From assembly GCA_016711125.1 (NCBI GenBank), contig JADJTQ010000005.1, positions 558,001 through 622,000 on the forward strand: 64,000 nucleotides of DNA, given 5' to 3'. The DNA is from Saprospiraceae bacterium. GTDB taxonomy: Bacteria; Bacteroidota; Bacteroidia; Chitinophagales; Saprospiraceae. How positions within the stretch are numbered: position 1 is the first letter of the stretch; every line of letters begins with the position of its first letter. Shown here one piece after another: positions 19,095-29,453 of this stretch. The notes under the pieces were generated by a model, which ran no database searches, was not told the origin of the DNA, and saw nothing but the letters and a program-made list of their open reading frames with translations. A program made the translations under genes and the position numbers.

Positions 19095-21103
19095 ATGATA
19101 AATAAAGTATACCTTTTTTACTAATTATAGGTATTCTGAAGGTGCAAGGTCAGAGTAGCGGAGAGAGAAATGCATTTTACATCACCAATCAATATCCACT
19201 CATCGCTCAACCTTATACCGCCCTGCCACTCGGTGATATCAAACCAAAGGGATTTTTGCTTAACATGCTGGAGCTTCAGCGTGATGGATTGACTGGACAT
19301 TTAGACAGCATTTATGAAACAGTTTGTGGGCCCTCCAATGGCTGGCTGGGCGGTCAGGGCGATGGATGGGAGCGAGGACCCTATTGGCTGGATGGCTTAG
19401 TACCCTTGGCCTATATGCTTAATGATGAAGATTTGAAAACAAAAGCACAACCCTGGATCGAGTGGAGCATAGCCAATCAACGTGCAGATGGCTATTTTGG
19501 ACCGTTGCCTCTTTCAGACGGATATCAGAAAATAGAGGGAACCCAGCAAGGGAATCGTGAAGATTGGTGGCCTAAAATGGTAATGCTGAAAGTCCTGCAG
19601 CAGTATTACTCCTCCACAAAGGACGAGCGAGTCTTAAACCTGATGACTCGATATTTTGAGTATCAATTAAAAACCCTTCCGAATTTTCCTCTGGGGCATT
19701 GGACTTTTTGGGGTAACAGGAGAGGAGCCGATAATCTCGCCGTCGTCTATTGGCTCTATAATATTACCGGTGATCAATTTTTATTGGAGCTAGCTGAGAT
19801 TATTCATCATCAGACCTATAATTGGACCGAAGTATATTCCGGTAATATGATCCGGCAGGTAAACCCGCTGCCGCCATTACATTGTGTAAACGTTGCTCAG
19901 GGACTTAAGGCTCCAGTGATCTATTATCAGCAACATCCGGAAGATAAATATTTGGTTTCAGTTAAGAATGGACTGCGATCCTTGAGGGAAGTGCATGGTT
20001 TTGTGAATGGTATGTATGGAGGTGACGAGCAATTGCATGGTAATGATCCGACCCAGGGATCTGAATTATGTTCAGCGACGGAAATGATGTTTTCTTTTGA
20101 AAGTATTTTACCGATTACGGGAGATGTTTTTTATGCTGATTATCTGGAAAAAATTGCCTACAATGTATTACCCACTCAGCATGATGATGCATTCACGAGA
20201 AAACAATATTTTCAGCAGGTCAACCAGGTTTTAATTACCGATGAAGCTCGTAATTTTTTTGATGACGATAATAGCAGACTTGTTTTTGGAGTTTTAACGG
20301 GCTATCCCTGTTGTACAACTAATATGCATCAAAGCTGGCCCAAATTTATTCAGAATTTATGGTATGCTACTTCTGATAATGGGGTAGCGGCATTGGTGTA
20401 CGGACCCTCTGAAGTCGAAATTAAAGTAGCTGGTGGTAAGCAAATAAAAATCACAGAAGAGACTAACTACCCCTTTGATGAAAAGATTTCGTTCAAGATA
20501 CAAACAACCGAATATATTGAATTTCCGTTTCACCTGCGAATTCCCGAATGGTGCAAAAAATATTCGCTAAAGATTAATGACGAAATAATAGTCCAGGAAC
20601 CCAACGATCAAATTATTCAATTAGATCGAATATGGACTAATGACGACAAGGTCGAGTTGATTTTGAATATGGATATTCGCACCAGTAATTGGTATGAGGG
20701 TTCAGTCGGTATTGAAAGAGGCCCTCTGGTGTATGCTTTAAAAATGGACGATCAGTGGCGCGAAGTTAGCTCTGAAGGGCATGATCATTCCTTTTTTGAA
20801 GTTCTGCCCAAAAGCGAATGGAATTTCGGCTTGATCAAATCTGAAATAGAATCGATAGATTTTGAAATAGTAAAAGTGGAGGTGATTTCATCCATGCCAT
20901 GGAATATTGAAAATGCTCCATTGAGTTTAAAAATCAAAGCCTGTCGAATTCCTGATTGGCAACTCTATAATCACTCTGCTGGAAAGATTCCTGCCCGAAT
21001 AAGAATGAATAATTCAGCATGTATTCAGGAAGAAATTACATTGATTCCCTACGGATGTACTACCTTAAGGATTGCACAATTTCCGGTGGTACAATTAGAT
21101 TAG
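19095..21103 (+). CDS. GH127-type beta-L-arabinofuranosidase (frameshift in signal peptide)
   Basis: Removes L-arabinose from arabinosylated glycans; exported. The long open frame begins at a GTG (19142), but adding one T to the T run at 19113-19118 extends it to the ATG at 19095 and gives a clean signal peptide, MINKVYLFLLIIGILKVQGQ, so I take that start. The body is typical of the DUF1680/GH127 family (FLLNMLELQRDGLTGHLD, WERGPYWLDGLVPLAYML). The zinc and catalytic residues can be seen: E-x-C in GSELCSATE (nt ~20057-20083) and the Cys pair with the Cys nucleophile in YPCCTTNMHQSWP (nt ~20305). About 669 residues. It sits between the two giant cytochrome c proteins and near the araBAD operon, which fits arabinose recovery. 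Confidence 0.9.
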
Positions 21104-21125
21104 ATCTGATGGTGAGTCGTTTTTA

Positions 21126-21530
21126 GCGATCGTAGAGCGGACAGAGATCTAAGTTTTGATGTAAAGGAACTGTGGGTGACAGGAGATTAATTTATTGAAC
21201 TTGATTTTTGTCCGATCCTGGAGCGGCTCGTTGACCACTAGGGCTCCAGAATCCCTGCGTTTCACTTCGGGCTTCAGGATCCCAATGCTGCGATCCTGGA
21301 GTGGACGAGGATCTGAGTCGGGATCCAAAAGAGGTATAAGGTTATCGGGAGATTATGATTTAAAGGACTTGGCTTTTGTCCGATCCTGGAGTGGCTCGTT
21401 GACCAGTGGGACTCCAGAATCCCTGCGCTCTCTTCGGGCTTCGGGAGCCCGATGTGGCAGTCCTGGTGCACCTCGCTATTAAATATCCAAGAGGTTAAGA
21501 CCCTTGGAATACGGAATAACGGCTTCAGGA
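21126..21530. repeat. Tandem ~165-bp repeat, two full units and a partial third
   Basis: Units start at 21126, 21290 and 21457. Each opens like GCGATCCTGGAGTGGACGAG; the two full units also share TTTTGTCCGATCCTGGAG, GGCTCGTTGACCA and CTCCAGAATCCCTGCG, and each has the TCCTGGAG motif twice. The third unit is cut off after ~75 bases, where the next gene ends. Open frames across it are by-products of the repeat. It occupies the gap between the convergent GH127 and cytochrome genes. Confidence 0.8.
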
Positions 21531-21536
21531 TCGCTA

Positions 21537-24520
21537 CTACTCGTTCTTCAAATAAGCCAATAAATCAGCCATTTCCTGATGATTTATTTGCAGGTGGAGG
21601 TTTTCCGGCATGGCCGAGATTTCGGAAACCTTCAGATTTTTGATCTCATGGCGATCCAGTGTTTCTTCTTTTCCGGCGGCATCCTTGATCGTCATTGTAT
21701 TTGGACTTTGATTGGAAATCACCCCACTATAAAGTGTGCCCGAGGTGGACTCCAATGTCCACAATTCATAACCATCGGCTATTGATTTATTAGGTTGCAG
21801 AATGTCAAGAAGAAGCGAAGGTTTGTTCCGGTTTCCCATGGTTGATAGATCAGGCCCGAATGCGGTACCATTTTCTCCCCTGATTTGGTGACAAACGGCA
21901 CAGTTGTTTTTAAATACGGTGAGACCTTGCTCCGAGCTCCCCGATAGTTCAAGTGCTTTTTCGTATTGCTTCCAGGTGTCATTTGCTTTGAGTTCATTGC
22001 CTTGCAATAAATTTCTAGCTTGAGTTCTGACTTCATGATTCGCACTATTAAGCAAGGAGACGGTGTTCGACCAGGAAAGACTCGATGTCTGGATTTTCTT
22101 TTGTTCTATGGCATTTAATAAGACCAGTCTAGATGTATCGTCCTTAAGGAAAATGCCAACACCTTTTTGTCTTTCTCCGGGTAACATCCCAGGCCAAAGC
22201 GAAACGAGAAGATCCGTTCCGTTAGAATCTATCATTTCGGCTATAGCATCAAGTACAGCCAAACGGACTTCCTGGTTTGTTTGATTCTCCATAACTGATT
22301 TAAGTAAATCCACATGATCACTGGCATTGGTCCATCCGATAATGCGAATGGCATCAATGACCGTGGATGGATCTAACTCATTATTCTTTACCGATACTAT
22401 TGCATTGGCAAGCAAGGGATTATCTCGTTTTTCGAAATATCCTGCTGCATGAAGTACATTCAAACTTGCAGATCTAAAATCTGCATCGGTATTTTTCTTA
22501 AAATTCGAAACAAGTAGCTGAAGATTTTCATTGCTGATGGTGAGTTCCTTATCTCTACTCTGTGATTTATCTATGCCTTCTAAAACCAATGGATCAAACC
22601 AATGTAATTTGGATGATTGTAAAATGTCGCTCAGGAATTTATTTAATTCATGAGAAGTGACACTTCTCACCAAGGTCTCACTTAATTTTCTAAAAAAAGT
22701 TTTGCGACCGGGAGTTTCCTCTGCTTGAAATTCTTTGGCTGATCTTTGGTACAATTGAATAATATCCAAATTCTTGGCTGAAAGTGCGGCATATTGTACC
22801 CACGGATCCTCTAAATCTTTCGTTAGCAGATTCATCCTCGCTTCAAAAGCTTCCTTATTTTCGATTTCGCCCAGTGTTAGCAACAATTGAAACCGTACTT
22901 TTTCACTCGGATCACTGACCATCTTAAATAGCTTCTCAAGTATATTTTGATTGGTTGAAAGATGAAATTCTGAGATTTTTAGTGCGTTCTCTCGTACTTC
23001 TGCCGATTTATCATTGAGCAGGGATAAAATAACAGATTCGTTCATGGAGTTCTTACCTTGGATTAACCACATTCCATGGACTTTTCCGGTCGTAGATTCC
23101 GTAGTCAGCACAAAGTCTTTTAACTTTTGAATAATGACTGCATCTTCCCGGTCCATCAATAATCGTTGAGCATGAGTTCTCCACCAATTGTTTTTGTGCT
23201 CTAACATCCGGATCAATTCATCAGAATTTAATGCTTCAAGATTTATTTTATCCAGGAATTGCATGGGACCACTTCCCTTAACCGAAATTCGATAAATGCG
23301 ACCTTGATCAATCCCAAGATATAGGTCTCCTGAATTGATCACCTCATCAGAGAGCCACTCCGGATGCTCTATGATTTTACGATGATAGTCAAGGATATAG
23401 AGGGCTCCATCTGGCCCTGTGTAGTGATTCACTGGTCTAAACCATGAGTCGGAAGAAGCCAAAAATTCGCTCCCCTTTAGTAATTCGACAGACTCAAAAG
23501 TGGCCCCTTTGTGATGAATTGCATCGACATGAATAATGTTGTGCACTGGTTCAGCGGTGAAGATACTGTTCTGATATGTTTCGGGAAAATCGCCTCCCTG
23601 GTACCAATGTATACCACAAGCAGAAGTCATTGCACCTATGTCAGTAAGCAACTGATGATCTGGATTGACAGTTATTGGAAAATATCGAAGCCCCTACCGT
23701 TTTTCGGAATGTACTGCTGGCCGCTGGGAATCAAAAGGTTTCGATTTCTCGCCATGTACTGAGAAGCGATCACCGCATGAAATAGATGAGTAGCATTGTT
23801 TGTCTGAAAGTGGTGACCCCATGGATCAAAAGTTTGACCAAATTGGCTCTTCGCAGAAAGCATTTCAGCGGCAGGAGGAGCCGGACGGAATCGAACGCCC
23901 AACCCATTGGCATTCTGGGGTAATCCGGCAACATCAGGCGATCCTGGAAAGTGAACCTCAGTGCCTTGGTCTCCCAATACTTCGGCAAATAGTTGAGATT
24001 TAACCGCCCCCTCATGACTCAAGTAGATCCAATTGTCCAGCCCGTAAGTCGGATTGTTCACATTGTGTTGAGGATTGGATCGGGCAAATCCTGTCAGGAC
24101 CGTGTCGATGATTTCTGCCTTTCCATCCTGGTCAGCATCTTCCAGATATATTACGTGAGGAGGATCTGTCACTAGAAACCCTTTTTTCCATCGGAGAATA
24201 CCGGTCGGAAAAATCAAACCATCCATAAAGACCGTACTTTGATCGGGTAGACCATCGTCATTAGTGTCTACTAATCTTTTGATAGCCCCGGTGCCCGATA
24301 CGTCTAAAGGATACCCATGCATCTCGACGACAAACCACCTGCCAAGCTCATCAATCTCCATATCGACCGGATCCGAAATCAAGGGTTCGCTTGCCACAAG
24401 TTCGATTTGAAAACCTTCTTCAATTTCGAATTCGCTTAATGGTTGATCCTTTTTGTTCTCTTGTTGACAGGAAAACATAACCAAAATCATCGATAGGGAG
24501 AAAGTAAATTTGCTCATCAA
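21537..24520 (-). CDS. PVC-type beta-propeller, HEAT and cytochrome c lipoprotein (one frameshift)
   Basis: A ~994-residue exported protein, second of its kind in the window. The N-terminus is a lipoprotein signal (LSMILVMFSCQQEN). The propeller of the PVC dehydrogenase family covers ~25-400 (GRWFVVEMHGYPLD, NNPTYGLDNWIYLSHEG, FGQTFDPWGHHFQTNNA); long HEAT-like helical repeats follow (~430-820), then a cytochrome c domain with CAVCH near the C-terminus and the GTAFGPDLSTMGNR block. The frame changes near 23670 between GRGFDIF and ITVNPDHQLL, where one base is missing. Unlike the neighbour at 15764 it has no SGNH domain. A role in extracytoplasmic oxidation with electron transfer through the haem is inferred from the family. 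Confidence 0.85.
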
Positions 24521-24823
24521 GTGCTGTTTATGCTACAAGATAAAAATGATTCACTTTAGATGAGCATCAGTTCCCTTGGATGGGAGAACTTAAGTCTTAA
24601 TAGCACTCTTCTAGCCTGGAACTCGTAATTGTCAGGCGAGGTTTGGACTATGGTCGCCAGGGTTTTGACCGATGGGCTTTGTTGCGGGAGGTGGCAAAGA
24701 CAATTCGGTTATAGAAGCTGGATTCGGAAAAAACGGTATTCTTTCAACATTAATTTTGCGGAAGTTTTAGTGTTTTGATATCCTAAAACGCATCAGGATT
24801 TTGATAGGCTGTAAAACTAAATA
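24521..24823. other. Intergenic region without a recognised feature
   Basis: About 300 bases between the start of the cytochrome gene and the end of the S74 gene. It should hold the promoter of the cytochrome gene, but I could not pick a convincing one. No ORF, hairpin or repeat is supported. Confidence 0.5.
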
Positions 24824-25697
24824 TTACTGAATAGCAGTTTCGATCTTCGCCAATCGTTCTTCTAACAAAACAAGACTTTTTGACTGTTCGTCTCTTTCTG
24901 ACTGTAATGCATTAACTTGATTTTGCAAAGATTGAATGAGATTCTGCTGATCCTTAACGGCATTGATTAATAAGTATTTAATTTCACTGTCGACTATGGC
25001 CAAATAGGTCGTTTCAGTTTTATCAGCAATTTTATATTGCCTGACCAAATAAGGTGCAAAAGTCAAAAGGTCTTGGGCAATTAATCCTAGATGGGCTTGA
25101 TCAGATTGTATACCGGATTCTTCCGTATACTTAAATTTGACAGGATTCATCTGTTGAATCAATCCAAGGCCACCTGTGAATGATTCGATATTTTTTTTCA
25201 ATCGACTATCAGAGGGGGTCACAGTTCCTGATGCACTTAGGTCACCATTTACCGTTAGTTGTTCTGTTGGATTATTAGTTCCAATCCCGAGTTTTCCGGA
25301 TGGACTGAGAAAAATGGAATTGGCTGGAGCTCCGCCACTAAGACGAAAGACTTCGTTGTCGGCCGTGACATCTCGGATAGCGAAAAAGTTTAGACCATCC
25401 GAAATATAATCGTTAATCACTATTCTCCAGTCAGTAGTGCTAAATGGCGGGTCTGAGGTGTCATCAAAATGAATGTTTATATTTTTGTCTTTTTATTCGA
25501 AGTTCATCGATGGTAAAGGCTTCTGCATCAAGACAGTCCGGACCGATACAAGACCTTCCCTGGACAATCAAATCGTCCATAATGGTCTGGTCATCAAGTA
25601 ATTTCCTGGGCTCAAAGTCTGCCCCAATATAAACAGGAAAGCAAGAAAGTCCTAGTAAAATCACTAAAGTTGAGATCTTTTGTGTTTGTGTTTTCAT
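24824..25697 (-). CDS. S74 chaperone-of-endosialidase surface protein (one frameshift)
   Basis: A secreted fibre-like protein of ~291 residues after joining. The start at 25697 (MKTQTQKISTLVILLG) gives a signal peptide; an upstream ATG at 25763 would bury it. The N-terminal part has the motif DDLIVQGRSCIGPDCLDAE, common in Bacteroidota S74 proteins, then a KLGIGTNNPTEQLTVNGDL stretch. The S74 intramolecular chaperone begins at TPSDSRLKKNIESF, with the Ser and Lys expected for self-cleavage, and ends in a coiled coil (LQNQVNALQSERDEQSKSL). The frame changes near 25480-25490 in an A run. It probably trimerises at the cell surface; its partner is unknown. Confidence 0.85.
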
Positions 25698-26031
25698 GGT
25701 TGGTAGGTTTAGAAAGGAACAATGATATATCCGTAAATAATGTGAGGCATGAGCATGCACCAATTTAATATTTTTTCATCAGAGAAATGGTCTTAACGTG
25801 CCAATTGGTATTCGACAAATCTCAAGCAGCTTTTTGAGTGATGTCATTGGGGTAGTACGTTAACATCTTTAGCCCTGCTTCCTGTTGATCTGCAGTCCTG
25901 GGCTATTGCTATTCTATATGTTCAACAATTGGTTTCAGTTTACCATCAGAAAATGACGGCTCGTACGAAAAGCAAGGTTTCGGGTGGGTTTACCACTCAG
26001 TTTCCAGAGGTGAATTTTATATTCATTCAAT
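25698..26031. other. Intergenic region without a recognised feature
   Basis: About 330 bases between the start of the S74 gene and the end of the histidine kinase gene. I see no supported ORF, repeat or RNA; the S74 promoter should lie at its left side. Confidence 0.5.
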
Positions 26032-27955
26032 TTAACTCACTCGTTTGTATTCTTTAATGTGCATATCAACCGTCGTGCCATTCGAGGAATCTATGTGCAT
26101 GTTCGCCTTTAATTGCAGCTTAAAAACGTTGATCAATCGAAACCCAAATGATTTTCCCATCATTTTTTGGTCGGTTTGATCAAAACCAATTCCGTCATCC
26201 ATTACCTGAAGATGAAGATTATTCTGATTTTCTTGAAGGCTAATCGTAATGATGCCTGTTTTCTCTTTCGGAAAGGCATATTTCAAGGAATTGGTAATTA
26301 ATTCATTGACGATCAAACCCAAAGGTATGACGGACTCCACGTCAAGATGGAGATCTTCAATATTCATTTGCAATGCGATACGTTCAGGAGAAATATTGTA
26401 TGAATGAAAAAGACTTTGAATTAATTTCTCAAAATATATCTTGATCTCGATTCCCGTTAGATTATCCTCTTCGTAAAGGTTTTGATGAATCAATGCCATC
26501 GACCTCACCCGGTCCTGACCAAGTTTGAGCGCAGAAACGACATTCGGATCATCTTCTGATTTAGATTGCAGGCTGAGTAAAGATGAAATTACCTGCAGAT
26601 TGTTCTTGACCCGGTGATGAATTTCTTTTAGTAAAGTCTCCTTCTCAGTTAGTGCTAATGAAATCTGGTAATTTTGCTTTCGGATTTTCTGACCTAATTT
26701 GAAAAAATAAAATATAAGTCCTATGGCCAAGATAATAAGGATGATCAGAAGTGTATTTCTATAGCTTGCATTATCCAACCTTAATTCAGCTATCTGGCGA
26801 TCAGAGTTGGCCAGTTCCAATTCTTTTCCTTTTTTTCGGTTTGGTATTTAATTTCCAGGTCATTGATTTGCTCTGTGATACTGTGATTTAAAAGACTGTC
26901 GGTAAGTTCATGATACATTTCCAGGTGCTTAAAAGCACTGGGAATATTTCCCATCGCCTTGTAACCTTCATAGAGCGAACCATGCACATCTACCAGGTCT
27001 TGAGATGAGCTGACCACGTTGCCATTCAGTAAATCCTCAAAAAGAAAGAGCGCCTCTTTAGTAAGTTTTAATTTGAAATATATATTGCCTAACAAAGACT
27101 GACTGTATGAAATAATTTTAGGATTCCCTACTTTTTTTGCGTCTTCCCAGGCTTTTAATGCATAGGGGAGAGCAGTTGTATATTTTCTAGTTTAAAGTAG
27201 ATGTTGCCCAAATTATTGCGATCCCAAATCAAGGCATATTCATCACCGGATCTTTCATCAAGTTCAAAAGCTTTTTGATAATGAATTATTGATGAGTCGT
27301 AACGTTCCTGTTTCTCATAACCGACCGCAATGTTGGAATGCGCAATGGCAAGTTGAGCTGTATCATTGATGGCGTCAGCGATAGCAAGTGAACGTCGGTG
27401 ATAAACCAATGCATCTTCTATTCGCAATAACTCAACCAGGATGGCTCCCAGTTTGGAAGTGGCAATGATGATACCCATGCTGTCATTGAGTGTCTCATAC
27501 AGATTTAATGATTCAGTGACAGCTTCCATACTAGGAGACCAAAGACCCTGATCGGCATATAGATTGGCCCTTGCCATCTGAACAGCAGCCAGATGGCGCT
27601 TGTTTCCCCTTTCCTTATGATAAGTATAATAGTGGGCGAAGTACTCGTCACTCTCATGAAATCTTCCTAAGTTCTTTAGAATAACACCCATGTAGTAGTA
27701 CCAAACATCCAGTTTGTAATTCACTGTCCGTTTATAAAACTGAACATCCATTTCATTTAAAAACTTGAGCGAAAGATTTGGATCCATTCTGGAATAATCC
27801 CAGGTCCTATCAAGTAGAAAATCGATTTTCGTGGAATCAGTGGTCTTCTCCATGGCTTCAGACCAGGTTTTATCGAAATCGGTCTGGCCCGTTAACCAAA
27901 GAGAAGTACACAGGATGAAAAATATGGTCAGTACTTTTATTTGCATCGGTACCAT
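26032..27955 (-). CDS. TPR sensor histidine kinase, HisKA_2 type (two frameshifts)
   Basis: A membrane sensor kinase of ~641 residues. It has a signal peptide (VLTIFFILCTSLWLTGQ), six or so TPR repeats (~40-360; for example IAHSNIAVGYEKQERYDSSI), a coiled coil, one transmembrane helix (LLIILIILAIGLIFYFFKLG), then the HisKA_2 phosphoacceptor EIHHRVKNNLQVISSLLSLQ and an ATPase domain with IVNELITNSLKYAFP and DDGIGF. Frames change near 27185 and in an A run near 26825; adding one base at each restores LENIQ/KYTTALPYALK and KKGKELELANSD. No response regulator gene is next to it, so its partner is elsewhere. The signal sensed is unknown. Confidence 0.88.
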
Positions 27956-28168
27956 TTCGAGTAAGGAAAATTAAATCAATTTCGGATCATGGGAATAGAT
28001 TGTATTTGAAGTATGAGTCCTTCAAGTGCTAAGTATTTTGTTTGACTGTCGTTTTTAACCGCTTTCGAGGTATTCACCCGGATCAAGATCTACAATGAGG
28101 AGGTTGGCAAAATGCTTAGTTCCTGTTTTAACTGGTTGATTATGGGGTTTGGCTCATTTTGTTCCCTT

Positions 28169-29191
28169 TCAGACCCTCTTTTCATTTTGAGATTGATCCG
28201 CTACGGCCAAATATTCTTCGAAAGTGGGTATGTTGAATTCTTTCAATACTTCCCCTATTTTGATGTCGCGAGAATGGCTTTCCAAAATGGTCCATTCTTC
28301 CTCATCATAGGTCTTAAGACTAACCAGACGGCCGTATTTATTTCTAATTTTTGAAAAATGCTGATTATGAGGCCAAGTATGAATTAATGCTTTTTCAAGA
28401 TTGACTGGAGCACAAATATAATTGCGATTCCAAAACTCTGTTTGTGCTATGACTTCACCGGAGATGTCACAAATTCTTGCCGCTCCTTTGATAGTACTGC
28501 TCACAGTGTAAGATTTACATTCCCAGGCTTTGGTTTGCACAAGAGTTCTTCCGGAAAAAGCAGAAGGCCAAAAGATGATATCGGGATTTTTAGCACTCAA
28601 TAATTTCCAACCCTCACTCCATTGAATATCGAAGCAGATCTGTATGCCAATACGCCCAAAATCCAAATCAAAAACAGGTGGATCAAGTGGACCGGGATAG
28701 ATACCCTGATCCATTTCGCCGATGGTAGGATGGGCTTTTTTATAATTGCCGATGATTTCTCCTCTTCGATCTATCAACACAGCTGCATTATATGCTCTTT
28801 CATTCTCTTTAATAATTATTGGACAGATTAAATAGCAACTGTTTTGCTTGGCAAATTGTCTAAAAGAGGTCAGTGAGGGATAAGGTGCTGCCTCGGCGGT
28901 GTCTCCATATCCACCCATACCCGGGACAAAACTAAACGTTTCGGGGAGACAAATTATATCGGGTTTATATGCTTTCATTGCTTCCAGGAACCCTAGTATG
29001 GTTTCGATCATTTCTTGCTTGCTACCTACTTGAAGTCTATCCTGACTTACGGCACCTATCCATACATGCCGTCCAGTCTCGTCTGCATAGAGTTGATTTT
29101 CGGTTGTTTGTGATTCACCTCCAGCAGCCATCAAGCCCCCGGCCATTCCCAATGGGAGACTTCTTAGTAACTGTCGTCTTTTACGGTTCAT
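28169..29191 (-). CDS. Exported carbon-nitrogen hydrolase (nitrilase superfamily)
   Basis: A 340-residue amidase/nitrilase-fold protein with an intact frame. The catalytic triad is visible as Glu in CLPETFSFVPG, Lys in NYKKAHPTIGEMD and Cys in RIGIQICFDIQW. The N-terminus (MNRKRRQLLRSLPLGMAGGL) has a twin Arg followed by a hydrophobic stretch and resembles a Tat signal, which suggests export in folded form. It is transcribed alone. The family hydrolyses amides, nitriles or carbamoyl groups; the substrate cannot be told. Confidence 0.85.
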   Translation of the reverse strand: MNRKRRQLLRSLPLGMAGGLMAAGGESQTTENQLYADETGRHVWIGAVSQDRLQVGSKQEMIETILGFLEAMKAYKPDIICLPETFSFVPGMGGYGDTAEAAPYPSLTSFRQFAKQNSCYLICPIIIKENERAYNAAVLIDRRGEIIGNYKKAHPTIGEMDQGIYPGPLDPPVFDLDFGRIGIQICFDIQWSEGWKLLSAKNPDIIFWPSAFSGRTLVQTKAWECKSYTVSSTIKGAARICDISGEVIAQTEFWNRNYICAPVNLEKALIHTWPHNQHFSKIRNKYGRLVSLKTYDEEEWTILESHSRDIKIGEVLKEFNIPTFEEYLAVADQSQNEKRV

Positions 29192-29453
29192 ATTTTCAAT
29201 ATTAGGTCTTGTATCTCTTGGTGGATACCTAATTAAGAATATTAAAGATAGGCAAGGAAGGTGAGATGTGCACTAAAATATAGAAAAGTACCAAAAAATA
29301 TGGAGGGTCAACGTGAAAAATCTATACGCAGTTAAATAGAATGGGTAAAGAATTATCACCTTGGTGATAGCCTTCCATTTACTTAAAAGGTATTCTCCAA
29401 ATACGACTCGCAATCAACATTTAGTTGAAAGCCCCAGTCCCCGTATTTATTTA

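Noticed and set aside
21195..21482. 95-codon open frame with internal repeats
   Set aside because: It is a by-product of the tandem ~165-bp repeat; both strands are open there for the same reason.
24751..24758. TAATTTTG promoter-like box on the plus strand
   Set aside because: No -33 element and no plus-strand gene follow; it only reads into the antisense of the S74 gene.
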